Shown here: positions 43,466 to 52,734 of the stretch, piece by piece | How the letters are laid out: each line of letters starts with the position of its first letter | Numbering within the stretch: position 1 is the stretch's first letter | NCBI GenBank assembly: GCA_025666215.1 | Contig: CP102593.1 | Span: forward strand, 1,873,001 to 1,937,000 | Direction: 5' to 3' | Source: Xanthomonas campestris pv. phormiicola | GTDB lineage: Bacteria; Pseudomonadota; Gammaproteobacteria; Xanthomonadales; Xanthomonadaceae | Length of the DNA: 64,000 nucleotides | The notes under the pieces: generated by a model | Seen by the model: only the letters and a program-made list of their open reading frames with translations | Databases searched by the model: none | Told to the model about the DNA's origin: nothing | Position numbers and translations under genes: made by a program

Positions 43466-43914
43466 TCGATCATCATCCTGGCGATCATGATCTTGGTGAA
43501 CGGCATGTCCTGTTCCGAGCCATAGGTGTGCAGGTACTGCTGCCGCAGCAGCAGCGAGATGTCGTCGATCCGCATCTGTCGGATCTGCTTGGCGTTGTAG
43601 CCGGCCAGCGTGCGCAACGCGATGCTGCGCAGCAGCGGTAGCTGCGCCTTGGTGCGCGTGGCGTGCGATTCGTCCTCGACCGCGAACACCAGGTCCATGG
43701 CGAGGTATTGCGAGGGAGCGTCCGGCGCGCTGTCGTGGGTCATGACGATCAGCTTGTCCATGGTGACGTAATGGTCTCCCGGCGGACGCGGGCGCGATCT
43801 GACCTTGGAATGCGGGTGGGTGAACGGCCAGCTGCCGGTGTACCAGGCGTATCCGCCGGCGGCCAGGGAGAGTGCGATCAGGGCAGCAACGGAGATGGAG
43901 AGCATTTTCATCAT
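43462..43914 (-). CDS. fliL: flagellar basal body-associated protein FliL
   Basis: This 150-residue inner-membrane protein has one N-terminal membrane segment (about 7-24) and a periplasmic FliL domain (YVTMDKLIVMTHD, YLAMDLVFAVEDE, MRIDDISLLLRQQYLHTYGSEQ). It supports stator function near the motor. It is LafF in lateral systems. It overlaps fliK by four bases. Confidence 0.92.
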   Translation of the reverse strand: MMKMLSISVAALIALSLAAGGYAWYTGSWPFTHPHSKVRSRPRPPGDHYVTMDKLIVMTHDSAPDAPSQYLAMDLVFAVEDESHATRTKAQLPLLRSIALRTLAGYNAKQIRQMRIDDISLLLRQQYLHTYGSEQDMPFTKIMIARMMIE

Positions 43915-45194
43915 CGGGTCACGGTGTGCGCATCGGCCAGGCGGCCCAGCGCCATGCTGATGTCGGCGTACTGGGTGTCGCCTGCGTCCGCGCCCAGTGC
44001 GCGGCCGGGCGGCGGGGGGGCGGCGTGTTGCTGCTGTCCGTCACGCGCCTGCCGGCCATGGCGGCCGTCGTCACGGTGCTGGCCGACCTGCACGCTGACG
44101 TCGGTGAATTGCCGGTTGGTCAGTTCCTGGCGCAGGCTTTCGCCGGCCGATTGCAGCTGCCGCACCACGTCCTCGCGGCTGGCGCTGAGGTGGATCTGCA
44201 GCGTACCGGCGTCGTGCCGGATTTCCACCCTGATGCTGCCGGCCATGTACGGCTCCAGTCGGACCAGGGCCTGCTGCACGCCCTGGCTGTTCTGGAACTG
44301 CAGGCGTTGGCCGAGCAGGTCGAGCAGCCTGTTGGCGCCGTCGCTACGTTGGTTGGCTGCGCCTGCGGTCGCGGCAACGGCAGCGCTGGCAATGGCGCCG
44401 GCGCCTGGCGTGTCGGCGGGCATGACCGGCGGCACCGGCATGGCGTGCAGTGGGTCCGGCGCCGGTGTGGCCGCTGCCGCGCTCGCATTCATGGACTGCT
44501 GCTGCGCGGCAGCGAAGGCCGCGCCGACAGCGATGGCGCGCGCCTGCACGGGCGCGGCCCCGGCGCTGTGATCAGCGGCGGCCTGTCCGCGCTGCGGGTT
44601 GTCCAGCGATACGGCATTCGCGGCAGCGGCGATGCGGTCTGCCAGCAGTGCGGTCTGGCTGCGGGCGGAAGCGGCCGGCGCGGCCTGGGCGGCCGGCGGT
44701 GTGCTCATTGCCGGTGCCGGGGCGAACACGGCCGCGAGCATCGCCAACGTGGTGGCATGCCGGGCTGGATCGGCGGCATCGTCCGGATCGCCTGCGTCGT
44801 TGGCGGCCTCGCCGGCCGCTGAGGCTGCTTGTGGATGCTTGTCCGCGCTCGTCGCCAGCGGCGCCACTGGCGGCGCGCTGGCGGCGGTATCTGGCGCGGC
44901 GAGCAGTTGTTTCTGCAGCAGCGCGGCAAGCGCCACGCCCGGTGCGGCGGCGGCATCGGCCGCCAGCGGGGGGGCGGACACGTCCGCTGGCGGCTGCGGC
45001 GCGGCGGAGTCGGGCTCGCCCGGTTGCGTGGTTCCCCCGGCATCGGCCGCGGCTGCCTGCGCGTGCAGGTTTTCAAGGGTGGCACTGAAGCGCTCCTGCG
45101 CGGCCGGTTCGCCGGGCGCAGCGAGGCGATCGGCCTGCGCCGGCCTGGGCACGGCCTGGGCGACGGCGGCGTGGGCGTGAAGCAGGGTGATCAT
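43911..45194 (-). CDS. fliK: flagellar hook-length control protein FliK
   Basis: This is a 427-residue molecular ruler (LafE position). Residues 1 to about 290 are Ala/Pro/Gln-rich and disordered. The C-terminal domain (about 295-370) is the Flg_hook fold that signals FlhB: LVRLEPYMAGSIRVEIRHDA, TLQIHLSASREDVVRQL and LTNRQFTDVSVQVG. A Gln/His-rich tail follows. I chose the ATG at 45194, which overlaps the fliT-like gene by four bases. Confidence 0.88.
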   Translation of the reverse strand: MITLLHAHAAVAQAVPRPAQADRLAAPGEPAAQERFSATLENLHAQAAAADAGGTTQPGEPDSAAPQPPADVSAPPLAADAAAAPGVALAALLQKQLLAAPDTAASAPPVAPLATSADKHPQAASAAGEAANDAGDPDDAADPARHATTLAMLAAVFAPAPAMSTPPAAQAAPAASARSQTALLADRIAAAANAVSLDNPQRGQAAADHSAGAAPVQARAIAVGAAFAAAQQQSMNASAAAATPAPDPLHAMPVPPVMPADTPGAGAIASAAVAATAGAANQRSDGANRLLDLLGQRLQFQNSQGVQQALVRLEPYMAGSIRVEIRHDAGTLQIHLSASREDVVRQLQSAGESLRQELTNRQFTDVSVQVGQHRDDGRHGRQARDGQQQHAAPPPPGRALGADAGDTQYADISMALGRLADAHTVTR

Positions 45195-45508
45195 GGTGCG
45201 TCGTCCAGTGGCAGATCGTGGTGTGCGTAGGCGCTCAAGGCCGTGCGGTAGTTTTCCAGGCGTGCGATTTCCTGCGGCAGCCGCACCATCTCCCGGCCCA
45301 CCAGCAGGTGGATTTCGCGCAAGGTGGCCATGGCCTGCCGCGCGGTGGCGTGGAATGCCTCCGGCCGCGAACCGCCCACGATCCGTTCCAGCACGACACG
45401 CACCTGCTCGCATGCTTCGATCGAGGCCTGCCAGTGCTGCGCCTGTACCGCCACGCGCAGGCGCTCGACGGAGAGCAGGAGCACGTCGGCGGGCGACCTG
45501 CTGCTCAT
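45191..45508 (-). CDS. FliT-like flagellar export chaperone (LafD position)
   Basis: This 105-residue protein is all helical (VLLLSVERLRVAVQ, ASIEACEQVRVVLERI, ATARQAMATLREIHLLVG). E. coli FliT has 121 residues and is the FliD chaperone. The call rests on size, helix pattern and its position between fliS and fliK, exactly where lafD lies in lateral clusters; no sharp motif is present. The ATG at 45508 overlaps the fliS stop as ATGA, so I prefer it to the ATG at 45517. Confidence 0.7.
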   Translation of the reverse strand: MSSRSPADVLLLSVERLRVAVQAQHWQASIEACEQVRVVLERIVGGSRPEAFHATARQAMATLREIHLLVGREMVRLPQEIARLENYRTALSAYAHHDLPLDDAP

Positions 45509-45891
45509 CCGTTGCATGCCTCCAGCGCCTGCCAGCCCTGGCGCAGGACCAGCACCAGGGACTCCACCTCGTCAACCATCCCGCTGTCCATGGCAATGCC
45601 GGCTTCGTTCAGGCGCAGCATCATGTACTCGTAGAGCCGGGCGAGATCGGCGACCGGCTGGCCGCCCTGGTCCACATCCAGCGAACTGGACAGCGCCGTC
45701 AGCAGGTCGATGCACTTGTTGATGCTGGCGCCCTTGGCTTCGAAGCGCGCCGCGCCGATGTGTGCACGCAAGCGCGAAAACTCGTCGAGCAGCCCGTTGG
45801 TCAGCACCAGCACCAGTTGCACGGGCGAGGCGCTGACGATCTGGGTATTGAGTTCGACCGACTGGTACTGGCCATATCCGAAGGAGTCCAT
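45505..45891 (-). CDS. fliS: flagellin chaperone FliS
   Basis: This is a 128-residue helical export chaperone for flagellin (LafC position; E. coli 136). Conserved segments are YQSVELNTQIVSASPVQLVLVLTNGLL and CIDLLTALSSSLDVDQGG. LARLYEYMMLRLNEAG is the usual FliS third-helix pattern. It begins seven bases after fliD. Confidence 0.92.
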   Translation of the reverse strand: MDSFGYGQYQSVELNTQIVSASPVQLVLVLTNGLLDEFSRLRAHIGAARFEAKGASINKCIDLLTALSSSLDVDQGGQPVADLARLYEYMMLRLNEAGIAMDSGMVDEVESLVLVLRQGWQALEACNG

Positions 45892-45898
45892 GCTGGAT

Positions 45899-47245
45899 TC
45901 AATCTTTGGAGGTCATCGAGTCGAGCAGGGCCATCGTGTATTCCATCTTGCTGCTGAGGGTTTGCACGTTGGTGAATTGGGCGAGATAGCGCTGGTAGAA
46001 CTGATCGTACTTGTCCGAAAGCTCTTTCTGGTTCTTGTTCAATTCTTCCTGAACTTTCTGCGCCGAGTCGTCGCGCGACTTGAGCAGGCCGTGGGAGGCT
46101 TCCAGCCAGATCGGCAGGTAGGTGTTGAGCGCACCGGTGATGCCGCTGGTACCGTCGCCGAGGACGCGGCCAATGGCGCCCGGATCGGTCTTCAGCATTG
46201 CCGTCAGGCGACTGCTGTCCAGCACCAGCTGGCCGTCGCGCGCGCTGGTGATGCCCAGGGTGGGCAGGCTCTGGCCGTTCTGCGTCAGGTGAAGCAGGGT
46301 GTTCAGGCGCTGCCTGAGCGCCGCGATGCCCGCATCGTTGGCCAATACGCCGCCGGCATCGCCCTTGGCCGGATCGCCGACCCGGGTCAGGTCGTCCAGC
46401 GCGCTGCTGAGCTTGTTGTTGGCGTCGACGAAGTCCTGCACGTTCTTGATGGTGGCGGTGTCGTCGCGGGCCACGTCGATGCTGAACGTCGCCGCAGCGC
46501 TGAGGAAGGTCACCTTCAGCCCGTCGATGCCGGCGAAGGTGTTGGAACCCTGCTCCACGCGGGTTCCGTCCTTGCCGCCGATGTGGAACACCGCATTGGC
46601 GGCGATCGCGGTTTCGTTCGCCCCGGACAGGGCGCTGGCCAGGTTGGCGTCGGCCACTGCGCTGGTATCCAGGCTGAGCTTGCCATCGGCGCCATCGACC
46701 GCGGAGTTGATGACCAGGCGCTGTTCGCCATTGATCGTCATCGTCGAGGCGTTGACCTTGCCGCCGCTGGCCTGGTTGATGGCGCGTGCCAGTTCCGCTG
46801 CGCTCAGGCTGCCGTCGCCGCTGGCGTCGGCGCCGCTCAGGTCGACGTTGACGATGCTGCCGTCGGCGAGCTTGATCGACAAGCTCCCGGCGCCGGCGGC
46901 GGCGACGTCGGCCGGAATCGCCAGGCTGGTCAGCTGGTCGTTGCGTGCCAGCTGCTCGACGTAGAACGCATAACTGCCGGCCGTGGCGTTGCCGGTGGCG
47001 CTGGCGGTGGCGGCGCTGGAGTCGGAGGAGGTCGCTGTGTAGGCGAGCACGGTCTTGCCGTCGCTGGCCAGCGTCATGAGCGAATCCTGAAAGGTCTGCA
47101 GCGCATCGCGCAGAGTGCTCAAGGCGTCACTGGTCTTCTTGGCCTGGTCCTGCTTGTTGGCCAGCAAGGCGTCTAGGCCCTGGGTGGAGCGGGTGGCATA
47201 CATCTTGGCCATGGTGGTGGGATAGCTCGCGTCTGAGATTTCCAT
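45899..47245 (-). CDS. fliD: flagellar filament cap protein FliD
   Basis: This 448-residue protein caps the filament and guides flagellin insertion (LafB position; E. coli 468). The N-terminal helix reads TMAKMYATRSTQGLDALLANK. The N- and C-terminal FliD domains are both present, with LEASHGLLKSRDDSAQKVQEE and YLAQFTNVQTLSSKMEYTMALL at the end. It starts 18 bases after fliJ. Confidence 0.93.
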   Translation of the reverse strand: MEISDASYPTTMAKMYATRSTQGLDALLANKQDQAKKTSDALSTLRDALQTFQDSLMTLASDGKTVLAYTATSSDSSAATASATGNATAGSYAFYVEQLARNDQLTSLAIPADVAAAGAGSLSIKLADGSIVNVDLSGADASGDGSLSAAELARAINQASGGKVNASTMTINGEQRLVINSAVDGADGKLSLDTSAVADANLASALSGANETAIAANAVFHIGGKDGTRVEQGSNTFAGIDGLKVTFLSAAATFSIDVARDDTATIKNVQDFVDANNKLSSALDDLTRVGDPAKGDAGGVLANDAGIAALRQRLNTLLHLTQNGQSLPTLGITSARDGQLVLDSSRLTAMLKTDPGAIGRVLGDGTSGITGALNTYLPIWLEASHGLLKSRDDSAQKVQEELNKNQKELSDKYDQFYQRYLAQFTNVQTLSSKMEYTMALLDSMTSKD

Positions 47246-47263
47246 CGGGGCGTCCGTATCGAG

Positions 47264-47713
47264 TCAGTAGGTGGGGCGCGCATGCCGGGCGTGCACCCAG
47301 GATTGCAGCGCGAGCTGGTCTTGCCGTTTCTGGTCCTGCGCGTGGCGCAGTTGGCGCAGCAGGCCGCGCTTGTCGTGCAGCGCGCGCGTGATCCGCTCGT
47401 ACTGCAGGCTGGCAAGGTCGAAGACGTCACGGCTGGCCTGGATCCTTGCTTCCTGGCCGCGCAGGTCGCGGCTGTGCACGGTGATCATGTCCAGCAGCGA
47501 CAGCTTGTAGTGCGCGCTGTTGCTGGCAAGCGCCGCGCTGCCGCCGTCGTTGCGCCCCAGTTCGCCCAGCATGTCGCGCATGCGCTGCAGATTGTGCCGC
47601 ATGCGTTCGGCGATGGCATGCAGCTTGCGCAATTCCTCGCCCGCGGCGTCCAGCTCGCGCGCGCGCAGTTGCGCGAGCATGTCCAGGGTGGCGACTGTGT
47701 GCTCCAGGTTCAT
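47264..47713 (-). CDS. fliJ: flagellar export protein FliJ
   Basis: This 149-residue protein (E. coli 147) is a long coiled coil rich in Leu, Arg, Gln and His, the central stalk of the export ATPase. Segments such as LDMLAQLRARELDAAGEELRKL and LHDKRGLLRQLRHAQDQKRQ show heptads. Family sequence identity is low; the assignment rests on coiled-coil structure, length and the ATGA overlap with fliI. Confidence 0.85.
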   Translation of the reverse strand: MNLEHTVATLDMLAQLRARELDAAGEELRKLHAIAERMRHNLQRMRDMLGELGRNDGGSAALASNSAHYKLSLLDMITVHSRDLRGQEARIQASRDVFDLASLQYERITRALHDKRGLLRQLRHAQDQKRQDQLALQSWVHARHARPTY

Positions 47714-49014
47714 TGCAGGATCTCCGCAAGTTGGTTGCAGGCATGGTCAAAACAGGCGGTGTCGTGCATGTCCTGGCGCAGCCAGGCATCGATGCGCGCA
47801 TGCAGGTTCACGGCGCGGTCGGTCGCCGCGTCGGCGCCGGCGACGTAGCCTCCCAGCGGAATCAGGTCGCGGACCCGGGCATAGCGCGCCATCAGGTCCT
47901 TGAGCGCGCGGACGCGGGCCAGTTGCGGCTCGTCCACCACCAGGTCCATGCAGCGGCTGACCGAGCGCAGCACGTCGATGGAGGGGTAATGGCCTTGTGC
48001 GGCCAGGTCGCGGGACAGCATGATGTGCCCGTCCAGGATCGCGCGTGCGGTGTCCACCACCGGATCCTGCTCGTCGTCGCCCTCGGCCAGCACCGTGTAG
48101 ATCGCGCTCATGCTGCCCTGGCCTTCGCCGTTGCCGGCGGTCTCCACCAGCTGCGGCAGCAGGCCGAACACCGATGGCGGATAGCCGCGCGTGGCCGGTG
48201 GCTCGCCCAGGGCCAGCGCCACTTCACGCTGTGCCATCGCGTAGCGGGTGAGCGAATCGACCAGCAGCAGCACGTGTTCGCCGGCGTCGCGGTAATGCGC
48301 GGCGATGGCATGGCACAGTTCTGTGGCCATCAGCCGCATCAGCGGCGAGTCGTCGGCGGGCGCCACCACCACCACCGCCTTGCGCAGCCCTTGTGGACCG
48401 AGTGCGCGTTCGATGAACTCGCGCACTTCGCGACCGCGTTCGCCGATCAGCCCGACCACCACGGTCGAGGCGGTGGTCTGGCGGGTGATCATGCCCAGCA
48501 GCACGCTCTTGCCGACCCCGCTGCCGGCGAACAGGCCAACCCGCTGGCCGCGGCCGAGCGTAAGTGCGCCGTTGATCGCGCGCACGCCGACGTCTAGTAC
48601 GCCACGCACCGGCTGCTTCTTCAGCGGGTTGACCCGTGCCGGGCGCGGCGCCAGCGGCGCGCTGCCGAGCAACGGTCCGAGGCCGTCGATCGGTTCGCCG
48701 AGTCCGTCGATCACCCGCCCGCGCCAGTCCGGTCCGATCGACAGCGCGTTGTCGTCCTGCTCGGCGACAACGCGCGCGCCGGCCGCCAGGCCCGCCGGTT
48801 TGCGGAACGGCATCAGGAAGCAGGCGTGGTCGCGGAAGCCGACCACGCGCGCGGCCAGCCAGCCGCCTGCGGCCTGCTCGATGCGCACGCGCTGGCCGGT
48901 CTCGAATGCATACCCGGTGGCTTCCAGCAGCAGCCCGGATACGCCGACCAGGCGCCCCACCGGGCGCGCGACCGGGACGTCGTCGAGCGTGAGCCGCAGC
49001 CGCGCCGCGTTCAT
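47710..49014 (-). CDS. fliI: flagellum-specific ATPase FliI
   Basis: This is a 434-residue F1-beta-like ATPase of the export apparatus. Walker A is GLFAGSGVGKSVLLG (about residues 157-171) and Walker B is HVLLLVDSLTRYA (about 241-253). GERGREVREFI and YPPSVFGLLPQLVE are family segments. I chose the ATG at 49014, which overlaps the fliH stop by four bases; longer frames run into fliH. Confidence 0.95.
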   Translation of the reverse strand: MNAARLRLTLDDVPVARPVGRLVGVSGLLLEATGYAFETGQRVRIEQAAGGWLAARVVGFRDHACFLMPFRKPAGLAAGARVVAEQDDNALSIGPDWRGRVIDGLGEPIDGLGPLLGSAPLAPRPARVNPLKKQPVRGVLDVGVRAINGALTLGRGQRVGLFAGSGVGKSVLLGMITRQTTASTVVVGLIGERGREVREFIERALGPQGLRKAVVVVAPADDSPLMRLMATELCHAIAAHYRDAGEHVLLLVDSLTRYAMAQREVALALGEPPATRGYPPSVFGLLPQLVETAGNGEGQGSMSAIYTVLAEGDDEQDPVVDTARAILDGHIMLSRDLAAQGHYPSIDVLRSVSRCMDLVVDEPQLARVRALKDLMARYARVRDLIPLGGYVAGADAATDRAVNLHARIDAWLRQDMHDTACFDHACNQLAEILQ

Positions 49015-49682
49015 GCCGACTCCGCTCCTGCCTGCGTCTGGCCGGGCTCGAGCAGGGCATGGAGTTGCTCCATGCACGCGGCCAGGCGCTGGTCGCAGCC
49101 TGCATCCAGTTCGCGCGGGCCGGCCTTGATCCGGCATTCGCCCTTGGCCAGGCGCTCGTCCGGCCGCAGCTGCCAGCGTGCGGCCTGCTCGGCCGCGACG
49201 TTGCTGATGCGGCGGTATTCGTCCGGATGCAGCCGCACCTCGACGTGTTCGTCGTCGCTGGGCAAGGCGGCGAGGGCCTCGTCGACGAAGGCAAGCAGGC
49301 GCTCTGGATGCAGTTCCAGCTCGGCGCGCACCACCTTGCGGGCGACCTGTTCCACCAGCGGCGCCAGTTCTTGGCGCAGCGCGTCGCGCTGCTGCTGTTG
49401 CAGCGTGTGCAGGCCGGCGATCAGTGCTTCCAACGGCGCCGACAACGCCTGCAAGCCGTCCGCGACCAGCGTCTGCGCGCGTTCGCCGCCGGCGGCCAGG
49501 CCGTCGCGGTAGCCCTGCGCCACGCCGGCCTCGTGGCCCTCGCGGCGCGCGTCTTCCATCCGCTGCAGTTCCTGCGCGCTATCCAGTGGCGTGTCCAGCA
49601 ACCCGGCCATGTTCTCGGCCTCCTCGGCCGCGCGCAGCCGCGCCAATGAAGGGAACGCGAACGCGCGGTAGGCACGGCTCAC
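49011..49682 (-). CDS. fliH: flagellar assembly protein FliH
   Basis: This is a 223-residue regulator of FliI. The N-terminal part is charged and helical, with a GxxxG-like stretch (EGHEAGVAQGYRDGLAAGG). The C-terminal domain shows VEQVARKVVRAELELHPERLLAFVDEALAAL and VEVRLHPDEYRRI, as in stator-like V/F-ATPase subunits. It overlaps fliG and fliI by four bases each. Confidence 0.92.
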   Translation of the reverse strand: MSRAYRAFAFPSLARLRAAEEAENMAGLLDTPLDSAQELQRMEDARREGHEAGVAQGYRDGLAAGGERAQTLVADGLQALSAPLEALIAGLHTLQQQQRDALRQELAPLVEQVARKVVRAELELHPERLLAFVDEALAALPSDDEHVEVRLHPDEYRRISNVAAEQAARWQLRPDERLAKGECRIKAGPRELDAGCDQRLAACMEQLHALLEPGQTQAGAESA

Positions 49683-50725
49683 GGCACCACGTCCTCATTG
49701 AACAGCTGCAGCTCGATGTCGCCGGCCTCGGCCAGGTCACGCACCTGTTCCATGATCTCGCGGCGGGCCTTGTCGATACGGCTCATCGGCAGCGGCCCGG
49801 TGCGCCGCAGCATCTCCTCGAAGGCCTGCACCTGGCGCCGCGGCATCGATTGCGACAGCACCTCGCGCAGTTGCGCATCGGCGCCCTTGAGCGCGATTCC
49901 CCAGCTGTCGAACGGCACGGCCTCGAAGATCGCGTTGATCGTGGCCGGGCTCTGGTGCGCGAGCAGGTCGATCGAGTACACGTGATCCTCGATCTTCGCC
50001 GTGGCCGACGGATCCTGCTCGCGCAGCAGTTCGATCAGCTGCGCGCGGTTGCCAGGCAGGCGGTTGAGGATTTCCGCGGCCTGGCGCACCCCCTCCACCG
50101 AGGCGCTCTGGTTGCCCATGTCTTCCAGGCAACTGTCGACCACCGCTTCCAGATCCAGCAGCAGTTCGTGGTCGATCTCCTTGAGTCGGGCGATGTTGAG
50201 CATGATCAACTCGCGCTGCGATTCGGGCAGCGCCGCGATCACCTGGCTGGCCTGTTCGGGCTTGAGGAAGGCCAGGAAGATCGCCTGCATGCGTACGTGC
50301 TCGCGCGCCAGGCGCCCGGCCAACCATTGCGGCTGTGCCCATTGCAGGCGCGACATCTTCGGTCCGATCACGTCGCCGTACAGGCTGTTGAGCACGCTAT
50401 TGGCGACCGCGGCGCCCAGCGCCATGTCCAGCGAGCGCTGCAGATAGCTGCGCGAGGCGCCGTTGACGCTGCTCTGCGCGCGGTAGGCGTCGAAGAATTC
50501 CTGCAGCGTCTGCTGGACCGCATCGACCTTGACGCCATGGATGGTCGACATCGCCCGCGTCACCTCGAGCAGTTCCTCGCGCGACAGGCAGCGCAGTACG
50601 GCCGCGGCCGCGTCCTCGCCCATGCTCAGCAGGGTGATCGCGGCCCGTTCCAGCGGCGACAGCGCCAGCTGCTTGGGGGCCATCAGTTCATTGCCGGGAG
50701 TGCCGACGGTGGAGATGTTATCCAT
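49679..50725 (-). CDS. fliG: flagellar motor switch protein FliG
   Basis: This 348-residue C-ring protein (E. coli 331) joins the MS ring to FliM and carries the torque-generating face. ALSPLERAAITLLSMGEDAAAAVLRCLSR is the N-terminal domain. The middle domain includes LPESQRELIMLNIARLKEID. The C-terminal charged helix region includes GADAQLREVLSQSMPRRQVQAFEEML and RIDKARREIMEQVRDLAEAG. It overlaps fliF by eight bases. Confidence 0.95.
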   Translation of the reverse strand: MDNISTVGTPGNELMAPKQLALSPLERAAITLLSMGEDAAAAVLRCLSREELLEVTRAMSTIHGVKVDAVQQTLQEFFDAYRAQSSVNGASRSYLQRSLDMALGAAVANSVLNSLYGDVIGPKMSRLQWAQPQWLAGRLAREHVRMQAIFLAFLKPEQASQVIAALPESQRELIMLNIARLKEIDHELLLDLEAVVDSCLEDMGNQSASVEGVRQAAEILNRLPGNRAQLIELLREQDPSATAKIEDHVYSIDLLAHQSPATINAIFEAVPFDSWGIALKGADAQLREVLSQSMPRRQVQAFEEMLRRTGPLPMSRIDKARREIMEQVRDLAEAGDIELQLFNEDVVP

Positions 50726-52382
50726 TCTTCTGGATCCAGGGCCGGATGACTTCGGCGACGCGCTCCGGTGCCTGCGTGGCCAGGATCTTGAGATGGTCGA
50801 TCAGCACGTCCACTTCCGAGCCCACCGGCGGCAGCAGGGTCTCGCTGATCGCCAGCACCTTGGGCTGTGCCGGGGCGGCGACCGGCAGCAGCGACACGGG
50901 CTCCGCGCCACTGGCGGCCAGCAGGGGCCCGCCGGCCTGTGTGGTGGCTTCGACCCATTGCCGCAGCATCTTCAGCAGCGGCCGCAGCACCAGGAAGAAC
51001 CCCAGGATCGCCAGCAGCGCATAGCCCAGGTAGGGCAGGGCCAGCACCAGGTTTTCCGGGTCGCGCCACCATGGCGGCGGCAACGGGTTGGCGTTGGGCT
51101 GGAAGCGCAGCGCCGATACCACCAGGGTGTCGTTGCGCTTGGCGTCGATGCCGATGCCGCTGCGCAGGATGTTCTCGATGTTGGCCAGCTGCGCCGGCTG
51201 CCAGGGCTGTCCGCTCTTGGCGCCGGCCAGCGCCGGCGCCGCAGCGTTGTTGAGCACCACGGCCACGTTCAGGCGCTTGATCCGCTGCGGGTTGCGCTTG
51301 ATCTGCACCACGTTGCGGTCGTAGGCATATTGGCGGGTGAGCGCGTTGCGTTTGGAACCCGGGCCGTTGCTGCCGCCATTGGCACCGCCGCCCGCCGCGC
51401 CGGCTTGCTGGTTGGTGGCGGTGGGCACGGCACGATTGGACAGCGAGCCGGGCACGCCCAGTGGCATGGTGCCGCTGTCGTTTTCCTCGCGGGTCGCTTC
51501 CTGGGTCACGTGCGGTGCGTCGCCGAACTGCTCGTGGGTCTCCTCGACCCGGTCCTGGTCCATTTCCACCGCCACCGAGGCGCGGAAGTTGCCGTCGCCG
51601 AGCGAGGGCGCCAGCAGGTCACGGATGTTGTGCAAGGTCTGCTCGCGGATGCGCCCGGCCGCCTCGCTCTGGTCGCTGCCGATCGGCGCCGTGGGATCGA
51701 CCATCGCCGAGAGCAGGTTGCCGCTCTGGTCGATCACCGAGACGCGCTCGGAGGTGAGGTTGGCGACGCTGCCCGCGACCAGCGCGATGATCGCGGCCAC
51801 CTGCTGCCGGTCAAGGTGGCGCCCCGGCTTGAGCCCCAGCACCACCGACGCCGAGCTCTTGTCGCCGTCGCTGAGGATGAACGAGGACGACTTTGCCACC
51901 GCCAGGTGCACGCGCGCGCTGCTCACCGCCTCCAGGCTCTGGATGCTCTGCGCCAGTTCGCCTTCCAGGCCGCGGCGGAAGCGCACGTCCTGCACGAACT
52001 GGCTGACCCCGAGCGGATCGTCGTGGTCGACCACTTCCAGCCCGGGCGGAGTCTTGCCGACCACGCCCTTGGCCGCCAGCAGCATGCGCGCCGTGCCCAG
52101 TTTCGATTCGGGTACGAGGATCTGCCCGGTATCCGGATGCAGCCGATAGGCGATGCCGCCGGCGTCCAGCGCCGCCATCGCATCGGCGGTCAGGATCTTC
52201 TCCTGCACGCCGTACAACGGCTTGTAGCGCGCGTCGTCATGCTGCAGGTACATCATCACCGCGCCGGTCAGCGCCAGGGCCAGCACCACCAGCGGCAGTG
52301 CACGCGGCGACACCGCGGCGGCGGGCAGCTTCGCCAGCGCCGGCACCCAGCGTGCAGCCGCCTGCTTGAGCTTGACGATCAC
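50718..52382 (-). CDS. fliF: flagellar MS-ring protein FliF
   Basis: This is a 554-residue ring protein of the inner membrane (E. coli 552). It has a first membrane segment near residues 25-45 (LPLVVLALALTGAVMMYL) and a second near 440-465 (ALPYLGYALLAILGFFLVL). The periplasmic ring-building domains show LFGVQEKILTADA-like start residues, LVPESKLGTARMLLAAKG and LEGELAQSIQSLEAVSSARVHLA. The C-terminal FliG-binding tail is present. The start is GTG at 52382, just after the fliE stop. Confidence 0.94.
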   Translation of the reverse strand: MIVKLKQAAARWVPALAKLPAAAVSPRALPLVVLALALTGAVMMYLQHDDARYKPLYGVQEKILTADAMAALDAGGIAYRLHPDTGQILVPESKLGTARMLLAAKGVVGKTPPGLEVVDHDDPLGVSQFVQDVRFRRGLEGELAQSIQSLEAVSSARVHLAVAKSSSFILSDGDKSSASVVLGLKPGRHLDRQQVAAIIALVAGSVANLTSERVSVIDQSGNLLSAMVDPTAPIGSDQSEAAGRIREQTLHNIRDLLAPSLGDGNFRASVAVEMDQDRVEETHEQFGDAPHVTQEATREENDSGTMPLGVPGSLSNRAVPTATNQQAGAAGGGANGGSNGPGSKRNALTRQYAYDRNVVQIKRNPQRIKRLNVAVVLNNAAAPALAGAKSGQPWQPAQLANIENILRSGIGIDAKRNDTLVVSALRFQPNANPLPPPWWRDPENLVLALPYLGYALLAILGFFLVLRPLLKMLRQWVEATTQAGGPLLAASGAEPVSLLPVAAPAQPKVLAISETLLPPVGSEVDVLIDHLKILATQAPERVAEVIRPWIQKNG

Positions 52383-52395
52383 GATCCGGGCCTGG

Positions 52396-52734
52396 TCAGA
52401 TGTTCATCTTCAGCAGGTCGTCGAGTCCTGCCATCACCTTGTTGCGCACCTGGGTCAGCATCGAGAACGACAGTCCCGCCTGCTGACTGCTGAGCATCGC
52501 GCCAATCAGGTCGTCGCTGTCGCCGCTGTCCACCGCGTCGGCCTGGCGCGCGGCGTCGCGCTGCTGTGCATCGACGCGCTGCAGCGCATGCTGGAACAGC
52601 GAAGAGAAGCCCTGTGCCGATGCGTCGCCATCGGCCGCGATGTCCACCGCGCCCGCATTGGCCGGCTTGATCTGCAGCAGCGGGGAAAGCACATCGAGAC
52701 TGGGCATTGCGGGTAGCGCGGGAACGACGCTCAT
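52396..52734 (-). CDS. fliE: flagellar MS ring-rod junction protein FliE
   Basis: This is a 112-residue protein (E. coli 104). The C-terminal signature is LIGAMLSSQQAGLSFSMLTQVRNKVM, followed by a short tail. The N-terminal part is variable. I chose the ATG at 52734; the open frame continues upstream without conserved sequence. It opens the - strand run fliEFGHIJ-fliDST-fliKLA-motAB. The 258 bases upstream, before the tetR stop, should hold its promoter, but I see no convincing sigma-28 or sigma-54 site. Confidence 0.92.
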   Translation of the reverse strand: MSVVPALPAMPSLDVLSPLLQIKPANAGAVDIAADGDASAQGFSSLFQHALQRVDAQQRDAARQADAVDSGDSDDLIGAMLSSQQAGLSFSMLTQVRNKVMAGLDDLLKMNI

